64,000 nt of DNA from Sutterella sp. (lineage in GTDB: Bacteria > Pseudomonadota > Gammaproteobacteria > Burkholderiales > Burkholderiaceae_F): NCBI GenBank assembly GCA_020025955.1, contig JAHHRF010000004.1, positions 13,129 to 77,128 of the forward strand, given 5' to 3'. Shown piece by piece: positions 1 to 7,856 of the stretch (positions are counted from its first letter, which is position 1; the number at the start of each line of letters is the position of its first letter). The notes under the pieces were generated by a model. That model ran no database searches and had not been told where the DNA came from. It worked only from the letters and a program-made list of their open reading frames with translations. Made by a program: the position numbers and the translations under genes.

Positions 1-1
1 C

Positions 2-241
2 GTCTTGGTGGACTGGCACCACACGTCGGAGCGTAAGCCTGGTGTGACGGTAGAACTCAACGGGTCGAGCTATCGCGTCAAGGCTCCTGTTGCCAAACGC
101 CACCAATTAGAGGCCGGTCTCGGGGTTCGTTTCCACCCCACAAACCAGCCCGTGCGCATCGACCTCGAAGCGAAAAAAGCCTTGGGTTCCTTACAACGCC
201 AAGGGGTAACGGTCAATGCGGCACTCAACGTTTCCTTCTAG
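2..241 (+). CDS. C-terminal fragment of a protein, possibly TOBE-like end of an ABC transporter ATPase
   Basis: The reading frame is open from the left edge of the window, so only the last 79 or so residues are visible; the TTG at position 5 is most likely an internal Leu. The visible part is a small beta-rich module: a segment reading VELNGSSYRVKAP, then a stretch with VRFHPTNQPVRI, ending VTVNAALNVSF. This pattern of short strands resembles the TOBE domain at the C-terminus of ABC importer ATPases, but no ATPase motif is in view, so this is a weak inference. The gene has no clear strong terminator directly behind it, only a loose CCCCTT/AAGGGG pair at 242-276. Confidence 0.45.
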   Translation, partial: VLVDWHHTSERKPGVTVELNGSSYRVKAPVAKRHQLEAGLGVRFHPTNQPVRIDLEAKKALGSLQRQGVTVNAALNVSF

Positions 242-309
242 CCCCTTTGCGGGACATGGTATTTACCTATAAGGGGATAGGGTTGTGACGCCTTTCTTTA
301 TTTAAGTGC

Positions 310-338
310 TTGACTTCACTAGAAAAGCGTCATAGTCT
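310..338 (+). promoter_or_regulatory. Candidate sigma-70 promoter with no coding gene behind it
   Basis: TTGACT at 310-315 is close to the -35 consensus. It is followed by a 17-base spacer and TAGTCT at 333-338 as a weak -10. Transcription would start near 345 and run into a region without a convincing reading frame. Confidence 0.35.
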
Positions 339-344
339 AAAGCA

Positions 345-645
345 CTAAGTCTTAGGGTTATCGATATAGTGAAAAAGATGTATAACTCCCGTAAGATTAG
401 TTCCACTTAGACAACGGAAGCCACAAACGGTTTTCTGTGGTCCGTAAGGTAAGTTTCAAAAAGTTAGAAGAGAGAAGAGCGATCCGCAAGGATCAGACCA
501 ATGGGATTTAAGGGGGCATGACCAGGGTAAGACCAGTACCCCGCCCCCGTCCTATCCCTCACTTACCAAAACCGAATATATGTTGGAATGGGGATTCTGA
601 CGATGAGCCCTCCGCTTGAGTTTCTCAGGTGGAGGGTTCATTTAT
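345..645 (+). ncRNA. Candidate orphan structured RNA between the ABC-like gene and the first reductase
   Basis: No convincing gene lies in this stretch. It contains a strong compound hairpin at 512-548, where GGGGGC and GGGTA pair with TACCC and GCCCCC, and a long hairpin at 603-641, where ATGAGCCCTCC pairs with GGAGGGTTCAT with one G-T pair. A weak T-rich tail follows the second. A promoter-like sequence lies at 310-338. The pattern of promoter, structured body and terminator-like hairpin suggests a small RNA of about 300 nt. I recognise no known family; it does not match 6S or RNase P RNA core sequences by eye. It runs convergently toward the flavoprotein gene at 740. Confidence 0.3.
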
Positions 646-654
646 TTGGGGAAG

Positions 655-690
655 AAGAAAAAGGCCTTGCGCGGTTGGGCACAAGGCCTA
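655..690 (-). terminator. Intrinsic terminator of the first flavoprotein gene
   Basis: An AGGCCTTG/CAAGGCCT stem at 662-689 is followed on the minus strand by TTTTTCTTCTT. It lies about 50 bases behind the stop codon of the gene at 740-2614. Confidence 0.75.
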
Positions 691-739
691 GGTGACGAGG
701 CTAGTGTGTTACGGCACCCCAGCCTCGGTGGAGAACACC

Positions 740-2614
740 TTAAGCTTTAAAGGTCTGGCCAATGACATAGGCCTGAACGAGACCGCGAGAGAGCCCATGC
801 ATACTGGAGCCACCCGTGATTTCGCCAGCGGCCTTGAGCCCCGGAATGGCCTTCCCACGCAAGGTCACGACGTTGCAGTCATTGTCGACACGAATGCCGC
901 CGTAGCAGTCATGAGCCACCACCGTGGTCCATGCTGCGTAGAAGGGACCCGTTTCAATCTTGTGCTTGGGATTGGGCTTTTCAAAGTCCGCATCCTTGCC
1001 TTCATCCACAAAGCGGTTGTAACGCTTCACGGATTCGACGAGCACCTTCGGATCCATCTTGTGCTTCTGGTAGGGGTTGGTGTTGATGAGCTTGACGAGT
1101 TCTTCCAAGGTATCCGCCTTAAAGAAGAACTGCGGGTCGACGTGTTTGTCGTCCGTGCGCATACGTTCACGCTTAATCCCTTCACTGTCGAGAATTGCCC
1201 ACTGGGGACCGGCGGAATAGTCGGGGGCCGTCGAGCCTTCATTCAAGGCCAGGGCGGCGTTGATGAAGTTCGTCGGATGGTACGGCGTACGCTTCACGTT
1301 ATGCCAATCGCCATGGACATAAGGATTGTCCTTGGTGTCGGGCCAGTATTCGCTGTTGGTGTCACGCGGTAACCCCGCTTCCAAGTTCGTCCCACCGTAG
1401 TAGACCTGCTGCGAGCCAATGCCGTCACTGTCCACGAGGCAGGTTTCGTCATAGAAGCGTTTCCCCACCTGGTTCACCACGATGGCGTTTTGCCAATCGC
1501 GTAAGGGCACGCCCGTGTGCTTAATCAAGGGGAAGATCGGGGAGCGTGCCGACCACGAGGTGTAGGTATCAAAGACCCCCACCACGGCGCCACGCGTCAC
1601 GATAATGGGGCGTTCCGTAAAGGAGTTCGCCATGCCCCAGAGCATCCCACCGCAGTCGAGTGCCACTAAGGTGCCCGAGCCATCCTGATAGGACCAGTCC
1701 TGGGCAGCGTACGCAATTTCACTCGTTAAGCGCGGGTCCTGGATGCGACGGATATTTTCGTTACCCGTGTAGCCTGCTGTTGCCAACACCAAGCTCTTCT
1801 TGGCGCGAACGCTGATTTCAGGCTGATCCAGAACCACGTTGCCGTCTTCACGGAAGCTCTTTAACTGCGTGCCGTCAGGCAAGATGTGCGGATTGTAGTG
1901 CGCACGAAGCCCGATGACGCGACCCGGCTCTTCCGGGGTGCCGTCTTCCTGAACGAGGCTGTCCATGTAGTAGTTAAGGAGGAATTGAACGCCGTTTTTG
2001 CGTGCCACGTCTTCCAAGTGACGCATGAGGGCAGCGCCCGGTTTCCCATTAGGGGAGGCTAACCCAACGCCCTTGGTCCACGCAAAGTGCAATTCACGCG
2101 GTGCACTTAACCCCGTAGCCGTGGCGCCATGGTCATCGGGTGCCTTATCCAAGAAGGGCACGCCAATGGAGACCAGCCAGTCGTAGGTGGGCACGGAATA
2201 GTAGGCGATCTGATGAGCCTGTTCGCGGTCGTTATAACGGAATTCAGGGAAGCCGTTCGTGAGCGTAATGGACCAGTCCGTTAAATCCTTGAAGTAGGTT
2301 TCCGGGTCGTCCTTAATGCCGTACTTCTTCTGATGGGCGTTCCCGCCCCCTAAGACGGTATTACCCATGGAGACGATGGCGTGCCCGCCAATGTCATAGT
2401 TCCCTTCAACGACGATGACGCTTAACCCCGCTTCGCGTGCCTGAATGGCCACCGGGATCCCAGCAGCCCCCGCCCCGACAACGACAACGTCCGCTTCTAA
2501 TGTCCATTTTTCAGGGATTTTCTTGGTTGCGGCTTCGGCGCTGCCTAAGCCCATTAACATGCCCCCGACGGCGGTCGAGCCCGCTAAAAAATGACGACGT
2601 GAAACCTTGGTCAT
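740..2614 (-). CDS. Tat-exported FAD-dependent reductase of the fumarate reductase/flavocytochrome c flavoprotein family
   Basis: This 624-residue protein starts at the ATG at 2614, which has AAGGAG seven bases upstream; a TTG 18 bases further up has no ribosome site. It begins with a twin-arginine signal (SRRHFLAG, residues 5-12; cleavage near residue 28), so it should act folded in the periplasm. GAGAAG at 47-52 is the FAD-binding dinucleotide fold. The family reduces C=C bonds of acceptors such as fumarate, urocanate or methacrylate. GKRFYDE carries the Arg that is the acid catalyst in fumarate reductases, but the fumarate-binding signatures differ: AHDCYGG stands where HTMGG is usual, and HGLSRGL where HGANRLGG is usual. 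The substrate is therefore probably not fumarate. There is no heme domain; the tetraheme cytochrome at 2982 is the likely electron donor. The gene is a close paralogue of the one at 3401. Confidence 0.85.
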   Translation of the reverse strand: MTKVSRRHFLAGSTAVGGMLMGLGSAEAATKKIPEKWTLEADVVVVGAGAAGIPVAIQAREAGLSVIVVEGNYDIGGHAIVSMGNTVLGGGNAHQKKYGIKDDPETYFKDLTDWSITLTNGFPEFRYNDREQAHQIAYYSVPTYDWLVSIGVPFLDKAPDDHGATATGLSAPRELHFAWTKGVGLASPNGKPGAALMRHLEDVARKNGVQFLLNYYMDSLVQEDGTPEEPGRVIGLRAHYNPHILPDGTQLKSFREDGNVVLDQPEISVRAKKSLVLATAGYTGNENIRRIQDPRLTSEIAYAAQDWSYQDGSGTLVALDCGGMLWGMANSFTERPIIVTRGAVVGVFDTYTSWSARSPIFPLIKHTGVPLRDWQNAIVVNQVGKRFYDETCLVDSDGIGSQQVYYGGTNLEAGLPRDTNSEYWPDTKDNPYVHGDWHNVKRTPYHPTNFINAALALNEGSTAPDYSAGPQWAILDSEGIKRERMRTDDKHVDPQFFFKADTLEELVKLINTNPYQKHKMDPKVLVESVKRYNRFVDEGKDADFEKPNPKHKIETGPFYAAWTTVVAHDCYGGIRVDNDCNVVTLRGKAIPGLKAAGEITGGSSMHGLSRGLVQAYVIGQTFKA

Positions 2615-2920
2615 GGTGTTCTCCTTTGTCAAAGAAAAAACGCGTCAGACCCGCATGCAATGGGCGTCATGGCGCGTTGGTCTACTTTGATTGTAAAAAG
2701 GAGGCAAACGCACCCCATATGGGCAGTAAGTCGGAGCCAATTCCCGATATCAAAAAGACGTCCTTGTTCGCGTATTCCTTGGCGTAGAGTGTATTGATGA
2801 GGTTCTGAATCCCAATTTGGAATCCTTTGTTTCTGACAAAGTGGTAAGGGATTGACCTCAGAGGGGTAGGGGTAATTTCGAGCGTAGGTGCCCGCTTTAT
2901 TGGGCAACAAAGGACGGTCC
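2615..2920. other. Intergenic stretch between flavoprotein and cytochrome genes
   Basis: This stretch holds the ribosome site of the downstream flavoprotein gene, and I see no convincing gene in it. Since a terminator ends the cytochrome transcript at 2921-2959, the flavoprotein at 740-2614 probably has its own promoter here. I could not assign clear -35 and -10 boxes. Confidence 0.4.
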
Positions 2921-2959
2921 AATAAAAGAAAACGCCTACATTCCGAGGGACGTAGGCGT
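2921..2959 (-). terminator. Intrinsic terminator behind the cytochrome gene
   Basis: ACGCCTAC and GTAGGCGT pair across a 12-base loop at 2932-2959. On the minus strand TTTCTTTTATT follows. It lies 22 bases past the cytochrome stop codon. Confidence 0.75.
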
Positions 2960-2981
2960 GAGGGTTGGCGTGGACTCCTGA

Positions 2982-3374
2982 TTAACTCGGCAAACTCGTA
3001 TGACAGCCCGAGGACGTACACGAGATGAAGGTTTCGCGGTGGTGACAGCTGTAGCACCCCGAAATGTTCGCTTTTTGTCGATTCTTTAAAAATTCAGGTG
3101 TCACCGGGAAGTCATGGGCTTGGTGACAGTCTGTGCACTGAGGTAAGGTTTTCGACTTGTGTGGGTACTTGGCGTTAACGTCTAAGTACTGATGAGGCTG
3201 CACGAGCATGCCGTCCTCATCTTCTACTTTGGGAGCCTTGGCAGCTAAATTCTCCAATGAGCCACCGTGGCACGCGAGACATTGCTCAGGGGTCGGTGCG
3301 GGGGCAGTGGCTGAAGCGGAAAAGACTGCCAAGGCCAGGCTAAGCCCTAACAGGGCAGAGGTGACCTTGGACAT
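2982..3374 (-). CDS. Periplasmic tetraheme cytochrome c (flavocytochrome c3 heme-domain type)
   Basis: The product has 130 residues with a Sec signal peptide (residues 1 to about 23). Four covalent heme sites are visible: CLACH at 32-36, CTDCH at 80-84, CYSCH at 107-111, and a variant CX4CH (Cys119, Cys124, His125). Several further His residues (61, 72, 87, 112) can serve as distal ligands. The size and heme pattern match the small tetraheme module that is fused to the flavin domain in Shewanella flavocytochrome c3; here it is a separate subunit. Its position between two paralogous Tat-exported flavoproteins on the same strand suggests it passes electrons from the quinone/cytochrome pool to one or both. 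The flavoprotein upstream of it (3401-5287) ends only 26 bases before this gene, so they are probably co-transcribed. The CX4CH site may need a dedicated or tolerant cytochrome c lyase. Confidence 0.88.
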   Translation of the reverse strand: MSKVTSALLGLSLALAVFSASATAPAPTPEQCLACHGGSLENLAAKAPKVEDEDGMLVQPHQYLDVNAKYPHKSKTLPQCTDCHQAHDFPVTPEFLKNRQKANISGCYSCHHRETFISCTSSGCHTSLPS

Positions 3375-3400
3375 CGATATTCTCCGTGGGTTACAGGGTT

Positions 3401-5287
3401 TTAAGTGTTTTTAAACGATTTACCAACGATATAAGCTTGGATCAGACCGCGCGAGAGCCCATGCATGCTGGAGCCCCCCGTGACTTCGCCAGCGGCCATG
3501 AGGCCCGGGATCACGTCGCCACGCGTCGTTAAGACGTTGCAGTCTTTGTCTACGCGAATACCGCCATAGCAGTCGTGCATCGTTACCGACGTCCAGGCTG
3601 CATAGAAGGGAGGCGTTTCGATCTTGTAGCGCAAGTCTTCTTTCCCAAAGTCCGCATCTTTCCCAGCGTCCACAAACTGGTTGTAGCGGTCAACCGTGGC
3701 TTTGAGGGCATCGCCCTTCATCTTGAAGCTCATGAACGGATTGGTGTTGATCTTTTCGGCCAGCTCTTCGAGCGTGTCGGCTTTAAAGAAGAACGCTGGG
3801 TCGACGTGCGTCTCATCCGTGCGCATACGTTCACGTTTCACCCCTTCACTATCCAAAATAGCCCATTGGGGACCCGATGAGAAGTCAGGGGCTTGCGTGC
3901 CCTCATTCACAGCCAAAGCCGCGTGAATGAAGCTAACGGGCTGATAATTCGTGCGGTGAATGTTTCGCCAGTCCCCGACGACATAGGGATTTTCCTTCAT
4001 GTCTGGCCAGTACTTGGCGTTGGTATCTCGCACCAACCCACGGGTTCCAGCGGTGAGCCCGTAGTGCACCCCGTTTTTGTCACTCTTGTCCGAGTCCACA
4101 CGTACGGTTTCGTCGTAGAAGCGTTTCCCCACCCAGTTAACGACGATGGCGTTTTGCCAATCGCGTAACGGCACCCCCGTGTGCTTAATCAACGGGAATA
4201 AGGGCGACTGACGTGACCAGGCGGTATAGGTGTCATGAACCCCCACGACGGCGCCACGCGTCAAGATGACGGGGCGTTCCGTAAAGGCATTGGCCATCCC
4301 CCAGAGGGTGCCACCGCAGTCAAGCGCGGCCAAAGTGCCCGAGCCATCCTGATAGGAGTAGTCCTGTGCCGCACAGGCAAACTCTTTCGTTAAGCGCGGA
4401 TCTTCAATGCGACGTAAGTCGACGTTACTCGTATAGCCTGCCGTCGCTAACACCACGGCCTTTTTCGCACGAATCGTGAGGTTGGGTTCTTCTAACTCAA
4501 TGTTGCCGTCCGAGCGGAAGCTCTTGAGTTTGGTGCCGTCTGGTAAGACGCGTGGCGTGTAGTGTGCGCGAAGCCCGAGGACGCGCCCTGGCTTCCCGTC
4601 TTCACCCGCTTCCTGAACGAGGCTATCCATGTAGTAGTTGAGCAGGAACTTAGCCCCTTGACGACGAGCAACGTCTTCTAAGGGACGCATGAGGGCAGCG
4701 CCCGGTTTCCCGTTGGGGGAAGCGGGACCCGTACCTTGCGTCCAAGCGAAGTGCAGTTCACGTGGTGCCCCTAAACCTGCCCCTTGAGCCCCATGGTTAT
4801 CTGGCGCCTTATCCAAGAACGGCAACCCTAAGGAGACGAGCCAATCGTAGGTGGGCACGGAGTTATACGCTAACTGCCAAGCTTGTTCGCGGTCGTTATA
4901 GCGGTATTCAGGGTAACCATTGGTGAGCGTGACGGACCAGTCAGTTAAGTCCTTGAAAAATTGTTCAGGGCTATCTTCGATGCCGTACTTTTTCTGGTGT
5001 GCGGTACCGCCCCCTAAGAGCGTATTGGCCATGGAGACAATGGCGTGGCCCCCAATGTCGTAATTCCCTTCAACCACGATGACGCTTAACCCCGCTTCAC
5101 GGGCTTGAATCGCCACGGGGATCCCGGCGGCCCCGGCACCCACGACAATGACGTCGGCTTCTAAATCCCACTTTTTCGGAATCGACCGATCAGGGGTTTG
5201 CGCTTGGACCGATTCGAGCCCTAAAGCCATGGCACTCACAGCCGTTGAACCCGCAAGAAATTGACGACGAGAAAGTTTCGAACGCAT
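3401..5287 (-). CDS. Second Tat-exported FAD-dependent reductase, paralogue of the first
   Basis: This 628-residue protein starts at the ATG at 5287, with TAGGAG nine bases upstream. The frame is open further up through a pyrimidine-rich repeat, but that part has no ribosome site. The twin-arginine signal SRRQFLAG is at residues 7-14 and the FAD fold GAGAAG at 50-55. Residues line up with the paralogue at 740-2614 almost without gaps, including GKRFYDE and the unusual HGLSRGL near the C-terminus, so the pair arose by duplication. Where the first copy has AHDCYGG this one has MHDCYGG. The role is inferred as a periplasmic terminal reductase for an organic acceptor with a C=C bond, fed by the cytochrome encoded just downstream. 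Paralogues with different substrates would fit, but the sequence alone cannot tell. Confidence 0.85.
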   Translation of the reverse strand: MRSKLSRRQFLAGSTAVSAMALGLESVQAQTPDRSIPKKWDLEADVIVVGAGAAGIPVAIQAREAGLSVIVVEGNYDIGGHAIVSMANTLLGGGTAHQKKYGIEDSPEQFFKDLTDWSVTLTNGYPEYRYNDREQAWQLAYNSVPTYDWLVSLGLPFLDKAPDNHGAQGAGLGAPRELHFAWTQGTGPASPNGKPGAALMRPLEDVARRQGAKFLLNYYMDSLVQEAGEDGKPGRVLGLRAHYTPRVLPDGTKLKSFRSDGNIELEEPNLTIRAKKAVVLATAGYTSNVDLRRIEDPRLTKEFACAAQDYSYQDGSGTLAALDCGGTLWGMANAFTERPVILTRGAVVGVHDTYTAWSRQSPLFPLIKHTGVPLRDWQNAIVVNWVGKRFYDETVRVDSDKSDKNGVHYGLTAGTRGLVRDTNAKYWPDMKENPYVVGDWRNIHRTNYQPVSFIHAALAVNEGTQAPDFSSGPQWAILDSEGVKRERMRTDETHVDPAFFFKADTLEELAEKINTNPFMSFKMKGDALKATVDRYNQFVDAGKDADFGKEDLRYKIETPPFYAAWTSVTMHDCYGGIRVDKDCNVLTTRGDVIPGLMAAGEVTGGSSMHGLSRGLIQAYIVGKSFKNT

Positions 5288-5300
5288 CACAACGCTCCTA

Positions 5301-5341
5301 AGAGAGAAGAGAGAAGAGGGAAGAGGGAAGAGGGAAGAGGA
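5301..5341. repeat. Seven-base tandem repeat next to the ribosome site of the second reductase
   Basis: About five units of a purine-rich heptamer (consensus GGAAGAG, the first units GAAGAGA) lie in the leader of the minus-strand gene, beginning 14 bases from its start codon and just past its ribosome site. On the transcript they form a UCUUCCC-rich pyrimidine tract. Seven-base units can gain or lose copies by slippage. Confidence 0.7.
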
Positions 5342-5522
5342 AGCGCCAAGGAAAAAGGTTGACAAACCACTTTCTCTTTGGGGTCTAAGTCTTCTTAATT
5401 AAATTTTTGTAAGCCTTTATATGGAGAGCTATTGGGGATAGTTCGTGTGTCAAGAATCGGTAGTGAGTTGTCTAAGGTGATATTGTTTAGTTGGTGAAAT
5501 ATAAGGAGAATTTGATTAAATT

Positions 5523-5577
5523 TTGGACAATTTAGAATCGTTCAAAATGGACAAAAAAGGGGACTTTTGGACCAAAA
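5523..5577. promoter_or_regulatory. Cluster of TGGAC repeats in the divergent region between reductase and hydrogenase operons
   Basis: Three direct copies of a TTGGACAA-like box lie at 5523-5530, 5547-5554 and 5567-5574, about two helical turns apart. The last copy is part of a perfect inverted repeat, TTTTGG-A-CCAAAA at 5565-5577. They sit in the roughly 570-base divergent region and could bind a regulator of either operon. I see no classical FNR box (TTGAT-N4-ATCAA) here. Apart from this cluster and the heptamer repeat, I see no gene in 5288-5858. Confidence 0.35.
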
Positions 5578-5858
5578 TCGAGTGGTTTGGTGTGTGAGAG
5601 GTCTCTCCCGAATTCGACACTTTTTTGGGATTTTGGCGTTTGGTGCGTTCGGGTCTGTTGCCAAAGGGCAAAACGAGGCGAGATGAAAGTGGGGTGGTTG
5701 ATGTCCCCACACCCCATGAATGAAGGGGGATAGACCCCGCCACATTCCCGTGGCTCAACACAAAAAGGTTTGGGGGCGATGGAAGAATTCCTATATTCTT
5801 TCTGGTGGCTGGGTGCCCCTGTTATTTCACCTCAGTCAGACCCCTTTGGACTCAAACT

Positions 5859-7856
5859 ATGACTTCATTTCTTTTCGGAGTATGGGAAGGAGTTCCCTTT
5901 GATAATCGCCTTCGAGCCGATCCGAGAACCCCCAACATTGATTTGTCGCGTGTTGAAACCTTTGATGAGCAAAACCCCCTGACGTCGTTGCTGTGCGATA
6001 AGGGCTTTGTCATGCTCTCGGGTGAGCATTCCGTCGTGGATGCCCTGGCACGCTACTACGAACGCGCCAAACAGTTGAGTTGCGGACGCTGTACGCCGTG
6101 CCGCTCTGGGAGCGTTTTGATTGCTGAAGCCTTAGAAAAGGCCCTTCATGGGGAGGGGGCGCATGTGGACTGGGATCGCATTAAAGCGGTCTTAGAACTC
6201 ATGAAAGAAACGAGTCTCTGTGGGATTGGGCTCACGAGCCCGATTCCGTTGCTGGGGGTCTTGGAGCATTTCCCGGAGGTGCTCTCGCCACGCTTTTCTG
6301 GCCCCCGACAGGCCTCGCGCGGGTTCTTTGCGGTGGCCACGGCCCCTTGCATTGAAGCGTGCCCGAGTCACGTCAACATTCCTCGCTACATCGATTACAT
6401 CCGTAGCGGTCGCCCCGATATGGCAACCACGGAACTCTTGAGCCATTACCCCTTGGTGGGGTCGTGTGGTCGCGTGTGCGTGCGTCCTTGTGAAAGTGCC
6501 TGTGTGCGCGCTCAGGTCGATAAACCCATTGCCATTAAAGATTTAAAGCGTTTTGCCGCGGACGAAACCGGTGTCCCCTTAGAAGCCCTCTTTAATCAGG
6601 TCCCCAAAGTCAAAGCCCCAGCGCGCGTTGCCGTGATTGGGGCGGGGCCTGCGGGGCTCAACTGTGCCTACCACCTTTTAAAGGCGGGGCACGGGGTGGA
6701 CGTTTACGACCGCCATTCGGAAGCCGGCGGCATGGCACGCCTCGGGATCCCCGCTTATCGCCTCCCCAATGAACTCTTAAAGTCCGAAACGGAAATCGTC
6801 TCGCGCTTAGGGGGCACGTGGCACTTTGAAAAGAGTTTGGGGCGAGACTTTCATTTGAATGACCTCTTTGAAAACGGCTACGACGCCGTCTTTTTGGGCG
6901 TAGGGTGCTGCTTGGGAACGACCTTAGGGTTGCCGGGCGAAAACCCCGCCTGGAAGGGGTACTTGAAAGGGCTCGACTTCTTGTTGGACTTGGAAAAGAA
7001 CCAATCCTTAGGGGTGGAAACCCCACTAGAAGGCGACGTCTTAATCGTCGGGTGCGGTAACGTCGCCATGGACTGCGCACGCAGTGCCCGTCGTTTGGTG
7101 AAAAACGGTCGCGTCTTTGTGAGCTATCGCCGTACGCGTGAAGAAGCCCCTGCTGACCAAGAAGAAATTGAAGCCGCGATGGAAGAAGGAATTGAATTCC
7201 TTTGGAATACGGCCCCGAAGCGTTTGGTTGTCGAGGACGACCAGGTCACGGGGCTGGAGCTTGACCGCATGGCGTTGGTTCCGAACCCTGAGGGAGGGCG
7301 CTCAAAATTGGTCGTGCGTGAAGGCGAAGCCTTTATTCACCCCGTTACCACCGTGATTGCCGCCATTGGGCAGAAATTAGAGCAGTCGATCTTTATTGAG
7401 GCCGACGGGATTGCGCTCGATCGCTGGGGCAACATTGCCATTGATGACAACTTTGCGACGAGTCGCGACGGGGTCTTTGCCGGGGGCGATGCCGCAGCGG
7501 GTCCCTCCACCCTCATTGCGGGGATGGCAGACGGTCAGATGGCAGCCACCAGCATCATTGAATACTTAAAAACAAAGCGCCCGGGCTTTATTGCCCGTCG
7601 TCGCATGGATAACGTCATGGCTACCTTTGGCTTGATGAAGGATGTTCACATCGATAAGGACTACTGCGAGGCACCGCGCGCGCACATGGCCCGTTTGTCG
7701 GCCCAGGAGCGCGTCGATAACTTTAACGAAGTCGAGCAAGGGCTCACCACGGACGAGGCCCAGGCTGAAGCCGATCGGTGCTTACGGTGCTATCGCTTGT
7801 TGGCGGTCACCACCGAACATCCCATTCAAGGGAACCGTGATGCGGAGGGCGTATAA
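5859..7856 (+). CDS. NuoF C-terminal/GltD-type fusion flavoprotein, partner of the [FeFe]-hydrogenase
   Basis: The product has 665 residues if it starts at the ATG at 5859; an in-frame GTG at 5805 is possible, and neither has a strong ribosome site. Residues 40-145 match only the C-terminal 4Fe-4S part of NuoF/HydB flavoproteins: SCGRCTPCRSG (Cys75, 78, 81) and Cys121, without the FMN/NADH part. From about residue 160 the protein is the GltD (glutamate synthase small chain) type: an N-terminal 4Fe-4S region (CIEAC at 164-168, then a CGRVCVRPCESAC cluster), an FAD fold (GAGPAG) and an NAD(P)H fold (GCGNVAMDCARSARR). It probably moves electrons between NAD(P)H and the hydrogenase. Its stop codon directly abuts the hydrogenase start, so the two are translationally coupled. 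This resembles the poorly characterised glutamate-synthase-linked class of [FeFe]-hydrogenases (group A2 in the HydDB scheme). Confidence 0.85.
   Translation: MTSFLFGVWEGVPFDNRLRADPRTPNIDLSRVETFDEQNPLTSLLCDKGFVMLSGEHSVVDALARYYERAKQLSCGRCTPCRSGSVLIAEALEKALHGEGAHVDWDRIKAVLELMKETSLCGIGLTSPIPLLGVLEHFPEVLSPRFSGPRQASRGFFAVATAPCIEACPSHVNIPRYIDYIRSGRPDMATTELLSHYPLVGSCGRVCVRPCESACVRAQVDKPIAIKDLKRFAADETGVPLEALFNQVPKVKAPARVAVIGAGPAGLNCAYHLLKAGHGVDVYDRHSEAGGMARLGIPAYRLPNELLKSETEIVSRLGGTWHFEKSLGRDFHLNDLFENGYDAVFLGVGCCLGTTLGLPGENPAWKGYLKGLDFLLDLEKNQSLGVETPLEGDVLIVGCGNVAMDCARSARRLVKNGRVFVSYRRTREEAPADQEEIEAAMEEGIEFLWNTAPKRLVVEDDQVTGLELDRMALVPNPEGGRSKLVVREGEAFIHPVTTVIAAIGQKLEQSIFIEADGIALDRWGNIAIDDNFATSRDGVFAGGDAAAGPSTLIAGMADGQMAATSIIEYLKTKRPGFIARRRMDNVMATFGLMKDVHIDKDYCEAPRAHMARLSAQERVDNFNEVEQGLTTDEAQAEADRCLRCYRLLAVTTEHPIQGNRDAEGV

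Noticed and set aside
378..410. Possible 10-codon leader peptide (MYNSRKISST) inside the orphan RNA candidate
   Set aside because: There is no proper ribosome site, the codons are not repetitive or diagnostic of attenuation, and no regulated gene follows on this strand.
692..1372. Long open frame on the plus strand opposite the first flavoprotein
   Set aside because: It is the antisense of a clearly coding gene with intact motifs. Its translation has no recognisable domain and no ribosome site.
5523..5577. Replication-origin iterons
   Set aside because: Only three boxes, no DnaA-box cluster, no rep or dnaA gene nearby; a regulatory role in a divergent promoter region is simpler.
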